The notes under the pieces are model-generated. The model was given only the letters and a program-made list of their open reading frames with translations. It had not been told where the DNA came from and ran no database searches. The position numbers were made by a program, and so were the translations under genes. This document shows, one piece after another, positions 39,740-49,720 of a stretch of 64,000 bases of DNA (the first letter of the stretch is position 1; each line of letters starts with the position of its first letter). The DNA is from Bizionia saleffrena (GTDB lineage: Bacteria > Bacteroidota > Bacteroidia > Flavobacteriales > Flavobacteriaceae), in the NCBI RefSeq assembly GCF_008086175.1, contig NZ_VSKM01000001.1, positions 124,001-188,000 on the forward strand, read 5' to 3'.

Positions 39740-40369
39740 TTATTTCTTAGTGAGCGCGATTTTTAATCCCATTAGTATAAAAATAATTCCCGTACATTTA
39801 TTCATCCAATAATCCGCTTTCGGGTTTTGCATTATTTTTTTTGAAAAGGTACCCGCAAAAAATGTTAGTATTAAATACCAAGCGACTCCAATGATAGCGA
39901 AGGTAACTCCTAAAATAATAAAAGGTAACGCACTTTCTAATTGCGCAGGACTTATAAACTGAGGAAAAAAGGCTAAGAAAAACAAAGCGACTTTTGGGTT
40001 TAGGGTATTAGTAATTAATCCTGAAATAAAGTTTTCTCGTCCCGTATTCATTTTCTGATCTGCAGCAACTGTTTTAACCATCCCTTTTTTACTAAAAAGA
40101 CTTGAAATTCCTAAAATGATTAAATAGGCTGCCCCAATATATTTTATAATAGAAAAAGCCATTGCCGATTTTGCTACAATAATCGATAATCCTAAGGCTG
40201 CAAACAAGGTGTGAACCAAGATCCCAGTGTTAATTCCTAATGTGGAATATACGCCCGCTTTTTTACCTTGACCAATAGACTTATTTAACACAAAAATAGT
40301 GTCTATTCCCGGTGTCATCACAAAAAAAAGTGCCGTGATAATAAACGTCATAAAATTTTCTATTCCCAT
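39740..40369 (-). CDS. LysE family amino acid exporter
   Basis: 209 residues, six predicted membrane segments. The N-terminal signature FVMTPGIDTIFVLNKSIGQGKKAG is the LysE/RhtB motif, with the conserved Gly-Pro-rich turn written as TPGIDT. GLITNTLNPKVALFFLAFFPQF is the second family motif. Members export amino acids or related small molecules; the substrate is unknown. It is transcribed alone from a TACTTTTG promoter. Confidence 0.92.
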   Translation of the reverse strand: MGIENFMTFIITALFFVMTPGIDTIFVLNKSIGQGKKAGVYSTLGINTGILVHTLFAALGLSIIVAKSAMAFSIIKYIGAAYLIILGISSLFSKKGMVKTVAADQKMNTGRENFISGLITNTLNPKVALFFLAFFPQFISPAQLESALPFIILGVTFAIIGVAWYLILTFFAGTFSKKIMQNPKADYWMNKCTGIIFILMGLKIALTKK

Positions 40370-40404
40370 AACCTTAGTTTTAAATTATTAATAAAAACAG
40401 CCTA

Positions 40405-40412
40405 CAAAAGTA
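40405..40412 (-). promoter_or_regulatory. -7 promoter element of the LysE gene
   Basis: The minus strand reads TACTTTTG, a consensus match, 35 bases upstream of the ATG at 40369. Confidence 0.6.
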
Positions 40413-40612
40413 AACTTAATTTTAAAGCTCATCCGTTCTTTTTTAAAGATTAACAAATTATTTAGATTCCTTTTTAATTCGGCCGTTATATTCTTTTCTA
40501 TATAAATTAATTAAGCGACCTTAGAGTTGTATTTTAAAAAACGCTTTACCCAAACGTCCTGCTTTTAATCATAAATTAACATTGCGCTATTTAGCTCGCA
40601 AAACAATTAAAC

Positions 40613-40620
40613 TATCTTTG
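40613..40620 (+). promoter_or_regulatory. -7 promoter element of the FUSC gene
   Basis: TATCTTTG, a consensus match, ending only seven bases before the ATG at 40628. The transcript would have almost no leader. Confidence 0.65.
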
Positions 40621-40627
40621 CCATACA

Positions 40628-42886
40628 ATGCAAAACAAGATAAAAAACAACATTAAAACCATAGAGTTATTTTTAAAAGGATCTAGCTTTTACAGAGGGA
40701 TTGTGCTTACCATTGCGGTGGTCATTCCTTTATTTTTATTTAACTATATCGACATTTTTAAATATGCTCCCTCCATTGTTTTAGGAGCCTTTTTAAGCGC
40801 ACCTAGTGATATTCCCGGTAGTTTAAAACGTAAAATAAACGGTGTTTTAATTACTATTATTTTAAGCACGCTCGTCACCTTTATCATTTTAATTTGTAAA
40901 CCCGTTTTTATTGTATTATTACTCGTTATTGCCGCATTGAGTTTTTTAATTTCAATGATTTCCGTCTACGGTTTTAGAGCGTCGTTAATTTCCTTTTCTG
41001 GGTTACTAGCTATTGTTTTATCGCTTGCCGTTAGTAAACCCGATATGCAGTCGATACTTATTCACACTGGTTTAATAGCCGTTGGTGGTATATGGTATTT
41101 AGTGGTGTCTTTATTAGCAGGATGGATTGCACCCAAAAAGGATGACGATCAGTTATTATCTGATACACTTCTGTTAACGGGAAAATATTTAAAAATTAGA
41201 GCTAAACTACTTTCGAAACCTCATAAACGCGACAAATTCTCGAAAAAAGCACTTATTATTCAAACGCAAATTAGTGAAAAGCACGAGACGCTTAGAGAGT
41301 TATTGTTAGAAGGCAGAAAACGTTCAGGACGTTCGCATTCTAACGAGAGACGCTTGCTTATTTTTATCTCTTCGGTAGATATTTTTGAACTGGCTTTAAC
41401 AAACACCTTGGATTACTCAAAAATCGACACACTTTTCGGGGTTAATAGACAGCATTTAAAAGCCTTCAAAAAAATGAATAAAGTAATGGGAAACCATCTC
41501 ATTACGTTATCTGAGTTATTAATAAAAAAAGGGCAACTTCCAGACGATACTATCTTAAACACAACGCTAGATGAAACCCTACAAGCTATTCAAGATTACA
41601 AGAACGAAATTACGCTACCCAAAGCGAGAGAAGGCGCTATAACATTAAGAAACTTAAACGAATACCAAAAGCAATTATTAGAAGAAATAAAAGCCATTCG
41701 TCGTGTTTTAGGCAAGGTTAAAAGCAGTTCTAAAGTACTGTTAAAGGATCAAGAATCGCAACAATTTTTAACCTTACAAGAGTATCGCTTCAATATTATC
41801 GTTCAAAATTTTAGCTTAAAATCGCCAATGTTTAGGCACGCACTTCGTATAGCTGTAGCCATCGTTTTTGGTTTTGCTGTTGGTAGTGTATTAGGCGTTA
41901 AAAATGCCTATTGGATAGCATTGACCATTATTGTAATTATGCGCCCAAATTATGGTTTAACTAAAGAGCGCTCTAAAAATCGGATTATAGGCACTTTAAT
42001 TGGGGCCGTTATCGCTTCGGCGATTGTTATAATAACAGAGAACACTACCGTGTATATGGTCCTTGCTATTATCTCTTTAACTTTTGCCTTCTCCCTTATA
42101 CAGCAAAGTTATAAAGCAGGTGCAGCATTTATTACATTAACCATTGTGTTCGTGTATGCACTTATGGACCCAAATGCGTTTGAGGTGATTCAATATCGTG
42201 TTATAGATACTATTTTGGGCGCCGGAATTGCCGTACTTGCCAATTATGCATTACTACCGAGTTGGGAGTATAAAAATTTAGACGGTGTTATTTTTGAGGT
42301 TATTCAGGCTAATAATAATTATTTACAAGCCACAAAAACTTTATATCACAAAAAAGGAACTAACCATTTAGAGTATAAAGTATATCGAAAAAAAGCGTTT
42401 TTAGCGATGAGTAATCTTAATGCCGCTTTTCAGCGCTTAACACAAGACCCGAAATCGAAGCAAAAAGAATCTGTGTTAATTTATGATATTGTAACGCTTA
42501 ATCACACCATACTTTCAGCCATCGCTTCAATAGGAAGCTATACTATAAATAATAACACAACTAATCCTTCGGAAGAATTTGATATTCTTATCGCGGGTAT
42601 TTCAACGTCTCTAAACAATGCGGCCTCCTTATTAAATAAAGACGAGATGCAAAAACTTTACAAGCCGAAACACATACAATGGGCTCAAGAAAAACTAATA
42701 GCGAATTACGATACTTTATCGCAGGCTAGAGATAAAGATATCGCAGCAGGTAATGTTGCTATTGATAGTGATTTTTTATTGCATTTGCGAGAAGCCCATT
42801 TAATTACCAATCAATTAATTTGGTTAAAAACGTTAAGTAGTAATTTACGAAAAGTTACGGTTAAATATAAAGCTGCTTTTAGTTAA
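40628..42886 (+). CDS. FUSC family membrane protein (YccS-like)
   Basis: 752 residues. Two blocks of about six membrane segments (roughly 20-165 and 400-540), each followed by a large cytoplasmic helical region. This is the duplicated layout of the fusaric acid resistance / YccS family. The second block has RHALRIAVAIVFGFAVGSVLGVKNAYW and TIIVIMRPNYGLTKERSKNRIIGTL, the FUSC signature. These proteins are thought to export aromatic acids or related compounds; the true substrate is unknown. Confidence 0.92.
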   Translation: MQNKIKNNIKTIELFLKGSSFYRGIVLTIAVVIPLFLFNYIDIFKYAPSIVLGAFLSAPSDIPGSLKRKINGVLITIILSTLVTFIILICKPVFIVLLLVIAALSFLISMISVYGFRASLISFSGLLAIVLSLAVSKPDMQSILIHTGLIAVGGIWYLVVSLLAGWIAPKKDDDQLLSDTLLLTGKYLKIRAKLLSKPHKRDKFSKKALIIQTQISEKHETLRELLLEGRKRSGRSHSNERRLLIFISSVDIFELALTNTLDYSKIDTLFGVNRQHLKAFKKMNKVMGNHLITLSELLIKKGQLPDDTILNTTLDETLQAIQDYKNEITLPKAREGAITLRNLNEYQKQLLEEIKAIRRVLGKVKSSSKVLLKDQESQQFLTLQEYRFNIIVQNFSLKSPMFRHALRIAVAIVFGFAVGSVLGVKNAYWIALTIIVIMRPNYGLTKERSKNRIIGTLIGAVIASAIVIITENTTVYMVLAIISLTFAFSLIQQSYKAGAAFITLTIVFVYALMDPNAFEVIQYRVIDTILGAGIAVLANYALLPSWEYKNLDGVIFEVIQANNNYLQATKTLYHKKGTNHLEYKVYRKKAFLAMSNLNAAFQRLTQDPKSKQKESVLIYDIVTLNHTILSAIASIGSYTINNNTTNPSEEFDILIAGISTSLNNAASLLNKDEMQKLYKPKHIQWAQEKLIANYDTLSQARDKDIAAGNVAIDSDFLLHLREAHLITNQLIWLKTLSSNLRKVTVKYKAAFS

Positions 42887-43035
42887 AACAAGTACTGGTC
42901 ACCGCTTCATTTCCTTGATGCTCTAAATGATCTAAGGCACAACCTACTAAATTTGCTGTACTAAAATAAATGTCACTAATAAAATAAGAAACCACAATCG
43001 GTTTTTTATTAGGCTTCCGCACCAATTTTTTCGTT

Positions 43036-43043
43036 TATCTTTG
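43036..43043 (+). promoter_or_regulatory. -7 promoter element of the DEAD-box helicase
   Basis: TATCTTTG, a consensus match, ending 16 bases before the ATG at 43060. Confidence 0.7.
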
Positions 43044-43059
43044 CGTTAAATATCCATTT

Positions 43060-44295
43060 ATGTCATTTAAAGACTTACAGCTTAACAGACCGATTTTAAG
43101 AGCCATTGCCGAAAAAGGTTACGACAACCCCACGTTGGTTCAAGAAAAAACAATTCCTTTAGTGTTAGAAAACAAAGATGTTGTTGTTTCGGCACAAACA
43201 GGAACCGGTAAAACGGCTGCATTTGCATTGCCCATTTTACAACGGTTGTACGATAAGCAAGACGCGCCAAAAAAAGGAAAGAAAATTCGTGCGTTAGTTG
43301 TAAGTCCTACACGCGAATTAGCCATTCAAATTAATGAAAATTTTGAAACTTATGCGACGTACACCAATCTTAAAACTACAGTCGTTTTTGGTGGTACTTC
43401 AATAGAACCTCAAAAGGATATTTTAAAACAGGGAGTCGATATATTAATTGCTACCCCTGGGCGTTTATTAGATTTACACAAGCAAGATATTATCAATCTT
43501 GATTTTATTGAAACGTTAGTTTTAGATGAAGCCGATTTAATGCTGGATATGGGGTTTATAGACGATGTTAGAAAAATAGAACGTCTCTGTCCTAAGAATA
43601 AGCAAACGCTTTTATTTTCGGCTACGATTCCTTTTAAAGTTCAAGATTTAGCTAAGACTATTTTAAAAGATCCAAAACGTGTTGAAGTGGCTCAAAATTC
43701 TTCAACCTCTAAAAATGTCAATCAGGCGCTATATTACGTACCTAAACCTAAAAAAATAGAATTGTGTTTGCATTTGTTACGCAACACGATTAAAGGGCGC
43801 ATCATTATTTTTCGACGTACAAAATTCGGTGTCGATAAATTAGAAAAAACCTTATTAAGAAATGGTTACAAAGCTAATAGCATACACGGTGATAAAAGTC
43901 AAACAGAAAGACAAGACGCCTTAAATAGCTTTAAGAAAAAGGAATTCAATATTCTTATTGCAACCGATGTCGCTGCTCGTGGAATTGATATTTTAAATTT
44001 AGACGCGGTTATTAACTTCGATGTGCCAAATGTACCAGAAACGTACGTGCATAGAATAGGGCGAACTGCTCGTGCCGGTAATACTGGTGGGGCGTATTCA
44101 TTTTGTTCTGCAGACGAAAAAGATTACGTTACTAATATTCAGAAATTAATCCATTTACAGTTGGACGTAATAGACGAACACCCTTATCCTCTAGATCCAA
44201 AAGCCGAAGCTGTTATACACAAAAAACAAGGATCTAAACACAGAAAAGGGCGTAAAAGTGAAGGTTCTAAAAAGAAAAAGAAACGCTGGTATTAA
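43060..44295 (+). CDS. DEAD-box RNA helicase (RhlE-like)
   Basis: 411 residues. All motifs are present: Q motif PTLVQEKTIP, motif I AQTGTGKT (48-55), Ia PTRELAI, Ib TPGRLLDL, II DEAD, III SAT, and IV-VI ending HRIGRTARAG. The C-terminus is a short Lys/Arg tail (KKKKKRWY) for RNA contact. RhlE-type proteins act in ribosome assembly or RNA decay, often at low temperature. It has its own promoter; the next gene is 52 bases downstream. Confidence 0.95.
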   Translation: MSFKDLQLNRPILRAIAEKGYDNPTLVQEKTIPLVLENKDVVVSAQTGTGKTAAFALPILQRLYDKQDAPKKGKKIRALVVSPTRELAIQINENFETYATYTNLKTTVVFGGTSIEPQKDILKQGVDILIATPGRLLDLHKQDIINLDFIETLVLDEADLMLDMGFIDDVRKIERLCPKNKQTLLFSATIPFKVQDLAKTILKDPKRVEVAQNSSTSKNVNQALYYVPKPKKIELCLHLLRNTIKGRIIIFRRTKFGVDKLEKTLLRNGYKANSIHGDKSQTERQDALNSFKKKEFNILIATDVAARGIDILNLDAVINFDVPNVPETYVHRIGRTARAGNTGGAYSFCSADEKDYVTNIQKLIHLQLDVIDEHPYPLDPKAEAVIHKKQGSKHRKGRKSEGSKKKKKRWY

Positions 44296-44347
44296 TTTAT
44301 AAAGCTTAAATAGAGACGATTTAAAAGTATTTACTATTTTTAGCAGT

Positions 44348-45331
44348 ATGAATTTTAATCACTACTTCTTTTTAGCGCTATTATATGTTCCGTTTTTTGG
44401 TTTCTCTCAGAATACAAGTATCATTTCTGAGACTCAAGAATCCGTTTCGTTTGCCTCTATTTCCTTTGGGAATGGTAACGGTATCTTTGCCGATGATGAG
44501 GGCAAATTCTATTTTACTAAAAAACTGTACAGCGATATCGATACCCTGTATATTTCTGCTTTGGGATATAAAGATCTTAAAATCACTACTAAAAACTTAC
44601 CAAACACACTCGTTTTAGAAAGTAGAATTGATAAACTTCAAGAAGTTATCGTAAAAAATAAACCGTCGGGACCGTTTAAAATTGAAGAAATAAAACCAAC
44701 CACACACGACGATTATTACCAATGTTGGTTACCCACAATAGAATCGGAAATAGCCGTATTCTTCCCCAATGAAACCCAACAAACGAAACGATTAACGACC
44801 CTGTATTTACCTATTAAAGTGGAAGCAAAATCCTGGCGAAAAAGAAAACGAGCAAATGCTGAAAAACGATCGTTTTCGACTTTATTTAGAGTTCAGTTTT
44901 ACGAGAATAACGACGGATTGCCTGGCGACATTTTAACTTATGATAAAGTCGTATTTATCGCTACTGAGGATTATGAAAAAATATACGAACTCGATATTAA
45001 AAAATACGATATTTTTGTTCCGAAATCGGGCGTTTTTGTATCTATTCAAGTTCTAGGTTACACCGACGATAAGGGCAAACTCCTACCTCATAAAAAATAC
45101 CAAGAAGTAAAAACAACGCGCGGTACTGTAAAAGTATCGACAACCTTTAGACCTTTATTACCTTTTACAAATGCTATTATTAAGAAACAAACGTACGTAA
45201 AACGCGTGTTTTTAAATGGTGGGAAATGGGTGCTTTACGCTAAAGAAAACATTAAGAATTCTAATCTTTTATCGTCGGGATTAAATAATTATGGTATGGG
45301 TTTAGAAATGGAAGTATATTCTAAAAATTAA
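44348..45331 (+). CDS. Exported CarboxypepD_reg-like protein
   Basis: 327 residues with a signal peptide (1-20, ending FGFSQ). Residues about 25-100 form a carboxypeptidase-regulatory-like sandwich: SVSFASISFGNG, DDEGKFYFTKKL and YISALGYKDLKI. The remainder (100-327) is beta-rich, with a basic KSWRKRKRANAEKR stretch and no family that I recognise. No TonB-dependent barrel. It is similar in plan to the product at 16140-17411 but shorter. Role unknown. Confidence 0.82.
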   Translation: MNFNHYFFLALLYVPFFGFSQNTSIISETQESVSFASISFGNGNGIFADDEGKFYFTKKLYSDIDTLYISALGYKDLKITTKNLPNTLVLESRIDKLQEVIVKNKPSGPFKIEEIKPTTHDDYYQCWLPTIESEIAVFFPNETQQTKRLTTLYLPIKVEAKSWRKRKRANAEKRSFSTLFRVQFYENNDGLPGDILTYDKVVFIATEDYEKIYELDIKKYDIFVPKSGVFVSIQVLGYTDDKGKLLPHKKYQEVKTTRGTVKVSTTFRPLLPFTNAIIKKQTYVKRVFLNGGKWVLYAKENIKNSNLLSSGLNNYGMGLEMEVYSKN

Positions 45332-45551
45332 GAGCGCTAGTCTCATCTTATAAGCAGTGTTTCCTTCAAATTTGATAGTCTGATTCCTTTTATTGTCGCA
45401 GGTTAATTTCCATTACCCTATATTTTGTTTTTCAACGTATAAAAAAGGCTCTAGCACCTTTACGTTTCTATTAGTGAACCGCTTAAAATACTTCAATTAA
45501 AAAGTCAAAAAAGACATTGAAAATTTAAAATTTTATGTTATTTTTAAATAT

Positions 45552-47765
45552 ATGACAGAAATAGATATTGAGAAGGAAAATGCGGCTATCGCTAAGGCAT
45601 ACAAGAATTTATTAAAGGTTAGTTATACAACACTTTCGGATGACGACAAAAAACTAATTAGAAAAGCATTTGATGTTGCTGTTGATGCGCACAAAGACCA
45701 ACGACGAAAGAGTGGAGAAGCCTATATTTTTCACCCTATTGCCGTGGCTAATATTGTTGCTTCGGAAATAGGATTAGATGCCACCTCTATTGCTGCTGCC
45801 TTATTACATGATGTTGTTGAGGATAGTGATGATTACCAAACCGAGGATATTGAACGCCTTTTTGGGGCTACCGTTGCCAAAATTGTTGACGGGTTAACCA
45901 AAATTTCGTCATTAAAAACAGATGCCGATGTTTCGCTACAAGCCGAAAATTTCAGGAAAATGTTATTAACTCTAAATGACGATGTACGCGTAATTATTAT
46001 TAAAATCGCCGATAGACTCCACAATATGCAAACTATGGAATCTATGCGCCCTGATAAACAGGAAAAAATAGCTAGCGAAACTCTTTATATATATGCACCA
46101 CTAGCACACAGAATTGGACTTTATAACATAAAAAGCGAACTTGAAGATTTAGGATTAAAATACACCGAACCAGACGTCTACTTCGATATTTTAACCAAAA
46201 TGAAAGAAAGTAAGCAGGAACAAGATGTTTACATTAAAGAGTTTAATAATATTATTAAAAACTCTCTGGATAAAGAAGGCTTGAATTATGAGATAAAAGG
46301 CCGACCAAAATCTATTTTTTCAATTAAAAGAAAAATGGATAAACAAGGGGTGGCGTTTGATGAAGTGTACGACAAATTCGCCGTGAGAATTATCTATAAA
46401 GCGGATACCGATGGTAATGAGAAATTTATTGCTTGGAAAATTTACTCTGTCGTTACCGATCACTTCAGACCCAATCCAACACGATTAAGAGACTGGATTT
46501 CCTCACCGAAATCTACAGGTTACGAGGCGCTACACATTACTGTTATGGGCCCAAAAGGACGTTGGGTAGAAGTGCAAATTCGTAGCCGAAGAATGAACGA
46601 AATTGCAGAAAAAGGGTACGCTGCGCACTATAAATACAAAAACAATGACAAGGAAGACAGTTTAGACGTTTGGATTAATCGTTTGCAGGAAGCATTAGAA
46701 AATAATGAAACTAATGCCGTAGATTTTGTCGAGCAGTTTAAACTGAATTTATATTCCAAAGAGATTTTTGTTTTCACACCAAAAGGAGATTTAAAATCGT
46801 TGCCAAAAGGTGCGACACCTTTAGATTTTGCCTTTAGTATTCATACCGAAGTAGGAATGAAAACTCGTGGCGCAAAAGTAAACGGCAAGTTAGTACCTTT
46901 AAGTCACGAGTTAAAAAGTGGTGATCAGGTCGATATTTTAACTTCTGAAAATGTAAAACCAAATCCTAATTGGTTAGACTATGCAACCACGTCTCGAGCC
47001 CGTGGCAAAATAAAATCATTACTTAAAGAGAAAAATAAAGAAATAGCTGAAGATGGCAAGGAAATTTTAAGACGTAAATTAAAACAACTTAAAATTACAC
47101 TTAACGAAAACTCGGTGAATGAAATGGTAAGCCATTTTAAACTTAAAACCAGTTTAGACTTATTTTATCGCGTAGGTATTGGCACTATTAGCAACCCGAT
47201 GCTAAAAGAATATGCCGCGTCCAGAAGCAACGCGTTAATGAGTTTCTTTAAAAATAAAATGGCTAGAAAACCCTCTCTTAATAAAGAGGATGTTGAAAAA
47301 GATGAAATTACAGACAAGTACGATATGCTTGTTTTTGGTAAAGAAGAAGAAAAATTAGACTATAAATTAGCGACGTGTTGCAACCCTATTCCGGGCGATT
47401 CGGTATTTGGTTTTTTAACGATTAATGAAGGTATAAAAATCCATAAAAAGAGTTGTCCAAACGCATTAAGTATGCATTCTAATTATGCCTACCGCATTAT
47501 GCAAGCCAAATGGATAGACTCTTCACAACAGGAATTCGCAGCTCAAATTATTTTATCAGGCATCGATAACTTAGGTCTTGTAAATGAAATGACTAAGGTG
47601 ATTTCTTCAAATATGAACGTTAATATGACCAGTTTGAGTTTTAAAACCGAAGATGGTATATTTTCAGGAAAAATCAATGTTATTGTAAAAAACAAAACAC
47701 TGCTTAAAAAAGTAATGGATAACCTAAAAAAAGTGACTGGTATAGACAAAGTATATCGCACTTAA
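45552..47765 (+). CDS. Bifunctional (p)ppGpp synthetase/hydrolase (Rel/SpoT)
   Basis: 737 residues. The N-terminal HD hydrolase domain has YIFHPIAVA, LLHDVVED (about 83-90) and KIADRLHNMQTM. The synthetase domain has GRPKSIFSIKRKM, DKFAVRIIY and YEALHITVMGPKGRWVEVQIRS. The C-terminal regulatory part has a TGS domain (IFVFTPKGDLKSLPKGATPLDFAF), a Cys-rich zinc-finger-like LATCCNPIPGD and an ACT domain at the end. Both catalytic domains keep their key motifs, so it should both make and degrade the stringent-response alarmone. It is the only Rel in the window. Confidence 0.96.
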   Translation: MTEIDIEKENAAIAKAYKNLLKVSYTTLSDDDKKLIRKAFDVAVDAHKDQRRKSGEAYIFHPIAVANIVASEIGLDATSIAAALLHDVVEDSDDYQTEDIERLFGATVAKIVDGLTKISSLKTDADVSLQAENFRKMLLTLNDDVRVIIIKIADRLHNMQTMESMRPDKQEKIASETLYIYAPLAHRIGLYNIKSELEDLGLKYTEPDVYFDILTKMKESKQEQDVYIKEFNNIIKNSLDKEGLNYEIKGRPKSIFSIKRKMDKQGVAFDEVYDKFAVRIIYKADTDGNEKFIAWKIYSVVTDHFRPNPTRLRDWISSPKSTGYEALHITVMGPKGRWVEVQIRSRRMNEIAEKGYAAHYKYKNNDKEDSLDVWINRLQEALENNETNAVDFVEQFKLNLYSKEIFVFTPKGDLKSLPKGATPLDFAFSIHTEVGMKTRGAKVNGKLVPLSHELKSGDQVDILTSENVKPNPNWLDYATTSRARGKIKSLLKEKNKEIAEDGKEILRRKLKQLKITLNENSVNEMVSHFKLKTSLDLFYRVGIGTISNPMLKEYAASRSNALMSFFKNKMARKPSLNKEDVEKDEITDKYDMLVFGKEEEKLDYKLATCCNPIPGDSVFGFLTINEGIKIHKKSCPNALSMHSNYAYRIMQAKWIDSSQQEFAAQIILSGIDNLGLVNEMTKVISSNMNVNMTSLSFKTEDGIFSGKINVIVKNKTLLKKVMDNLKKVTGIDKVYRT

Positions 47766-47841
47766 ATTACATTGGTTATAACAATTAATTAATACTATCT
47801 TTAAACTCTAAAATTATTAGAGTTCACCTAAAAAAAATATG

Positions 47842-47849
47842 TAAATTTG
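47842..47849 (+). promoter_or_regulatory. -7 promoter element of fur-purA
   Basis: TAAATTTG, a consensus match, ending ten bases before the fur ATG at 47860, so the leader is very short. Confidence 0.65.
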
Positions 47850-47859
47850 CGATGAAATT

Positions 47860-48315
47860 ATGAGCATAGATACAGAAAATAAAAATCAAGAAATAGTTAA
47901 AAACGTTTTTACAACTTTTTTAGAGGGTAACGGGCATCGAAAAACTCCCGAACGCTACGCTATACTTCAAGAAATCTATAACAACAAAGAACATTTTGAT
48001 ATTGAGTCGTTATATCTCAGTATGAAAAACAAAAAATATAGAGTAAGTCGCGCAACTCTTTATAATACTATAGATTTACTTTTAGAGTGCGGTTTAGTAC
48101 GTAAACATCAGTTTGGACAAAATCAAGCGCATTACGAGAAATCGTATTTCGACAAACAGCATGATCACGTTATACTTACCGACACAGGAGAAGTTATAGA
48201 ATTTTGCGATCCGCGAATTCAATCAATTAAAAAAACGATTGAAGAAGTTTTTGATATTAAAATTAATAACCACTCGCTTTACTTTTACGGAACAAAAAAC
48301 ACAACAACAAAATAA
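47860..48315 (+). CDS. Fur family transcriptional regulator
   Basis: 151 residues. A winged helix N-terminus with [14 protein letters not shown] and [21 protein letters not shown] (recognition helix), and a dimerisation domain with the metal-ligand HDH. Where canonical Fur has the CxxC of its structural zinc site, this protein reads [14 protein letters not shown], and there is no second CxxC at the C-terminus. Iron, zinc or peroxide specificity cannot be decided. purA follows after seven bases, so the two share a transcript. Confidence 0.92.
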   Translation: MSIDTENKNQEIVKNVFTTFLEGNGHRKTPERYAILQEIYNNKEHFDIESLYLSMKNKKYRVSRATLYNTIDLLLECGLVRKHQFGQNQAHYEKSYFDKQHDHVILTDTGEVIEFCDPRIQSIKKTIEEVFDIKINNHSLYFYGTKNTTTK

Positions 48316-48322
48316 TTATATA

Positions 48323-49594
48323 ATGGCAGTAGACTTACTACTAGGATTACAATGGGGAGATGAAGGCAAAGGAAAAATTGTCGACGTATTAACCTCCAAA
48401 TACAATATCATTGCGCGTTTTCAGGGAGGACCAAACGCAGGTCATACTTTAGTCTTTAACGGAAAAAAACACGTTCTTCATACAATTCCATCAGGAATTT
48501 TCCATAAAGAAGCGGCAAATTTAGTGGGTAACGGTGTTGTTATAGATCCAGTTATCTTTAAGAAAGAGCTTGACAAATTAGAAGAGCAAGGTGTAGATTA
48601 CAGAAAATCACTTTTAATTTCTCGTAAAGCACACATTATTTTACCAACGCACCGTTTATTGGATGCTGCTAGTGAAGCCTCAAAAGGAAAAGCCAAAATT
48701 GGCTCTACGTTAAAAGGTATTGGTCCAACATATATGGACAAAACGGGTAGAAATGGATTGCGTGTTGGCGATTTAGAATTAACCAATTGGAAAGAAAAAT
48801 ACAGAGCTTTAGCAGATAAACATGAAGCAATGATTGACTTTCACAATGTTGAAATACAGTACGACTTAGCAGAATTAGAAACTGAATTTTTTGAAGCTGT
48901 TAAAGTTTTAAAATCTTTAAAAATCATTGATTCTGAAGAATATGTTCACCAAGCTCAGAAATCAGGAAAAACTATTCTAGCTGAAGGTGCTCAAGGGTCT
49001 TTATTAGATATCGATTTCGGCACCTATCCCTTTGTAACCTCTAGTAATACTACCGCTGCTGGTGCCTGTACAGGTTTAGGTGTTGCCCCTAATCAAATTG
49101 GCGAAGTTTTTGGCATATTTAAAGCGTACACAACACGTGTTGGTTCTGGCCCCTTCCCTACTGAGTTATTCGACGAAGATGGTGCACAGATGGCTAAAAT
49201 TGGTCAGGAATTTGGCGCAACAACAGGCCGCGCAAGACGTTGTGGTTGGTTAGATCTAGTAGCTCTAAAATACGCTTGTCAAGTAAATGGTGTAACGCAA
49301 TTAATGATGATGAAAGCCGATGTTTTATCTGGTTTTAAAACTTTAAAAGTGGCAACTGCTTATACGTACCAAGGCGAAACAATAGAACATTTACCTTATA
49401 ATATTGAGCCGGAAAACGTAACACCGCTTTACAAAGATTTTAAAGGTTGGAGTGAAGATTTAACGGGTATGGAAGATTCTTCAACGTTACCAGAGGCTCT
49501 AAATGAGTACATTGCCTTCCTAGAAAAAGAATTAGAAATCCCTATTACTATTGTATCTGTTGGACCAGATAGAAAACAAACTATTTTTAGGTAA
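48323..49594 (+). CDS. purA: Adenylosuccinate synthase
   Basis: 423 residues from the ATG at 48323 (MAVDLLLGLQWGDEGKGK). The longer frame starting at 48239 lies inside fur and is not used. Catalytic Asp and His: WGDEGKGK (about 11-18) and NAGHT (about 38-42). The IMP-binding GSTLKGIGP and TRVGSGPFPTE, and the base-binding SVGPDR at the C-terminus, are intact. It catalyses the first committed step from IMP to AMP. Confidence 0.97.
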   Translation: MAVDLLLGLQWGDEGKGKIVDVLTSKYNIIARFQGGPNAGHTLVFNGKKHVLHTIPSGIFHKEAANLVGNGVVIDPVIFKKELDKLEEQGVDYRKSLLISRKAHIILPTHRLLDAASEASKGKAKIGSTLKGIGPTYMDKTGRNGLRVGDLELTNWKEKYRALADKHEAMIDFHNVEIQYDLAELETEFFEAVKVLKSLKIIDSEEYVHQAQKSGKTILAEGAQGSLLDIDFGTYPFVTSSNTTAAGACTGLGVAPNQIGEVFGIFKAYTTRVGSGPFPTELFDEDGAQMAKIGQEFGATTGRARRCGWLDLVALKYACQVNGVTQLMMMKADVLSGFKTLKVATAYTYQGETIEHLPYNIEPENVTPLYKDFKGWSEDLTGMEDSSTLPEALNEYIAFLEKELEIPITIVSVGPDRKQTIFR

Positions 49595-49617
49595 TTACTT
49601 ATTATCAATAAAAACTG

Positions 49618-49652
49618 AACCTGCCTAGACCAAATCTTTGCAGGTTTTTTTT
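49618..49652 (+). terminator. Terminator of fur-purA
   Basis: Stem AACCTGC / GCAGGTT with a 15-base loop and eight T, 24 bases after the purA stop. Confidence 0.8.
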
Positions 49653-49697
49653 GTATTAAATTCCTCCTAATACCTCCTCACAAATTATAATTATCGT

Positions 49698-49705
49698 TAT
49701 TTTTG
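49698..49705 (+). promoter_or_regulatory. -7 promoter element of the OstA-like gene
   Basis: TATTTTTG, a consensus match. It overlaps the TTG at 49703 that would open the longest frame and lies 15 bases before the GTG at 49721, which supports the GTG as start. Confidence 0.65.
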
Positions 49706-49720
49706 TTTAAACTCATTATT

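Noticed and set aside
48239-48322. Longer N-terminus for purA
   Set aside because: It lies within fur in another frame; the ATG at 48323 gives the family N-terminus and a seven-base gap.
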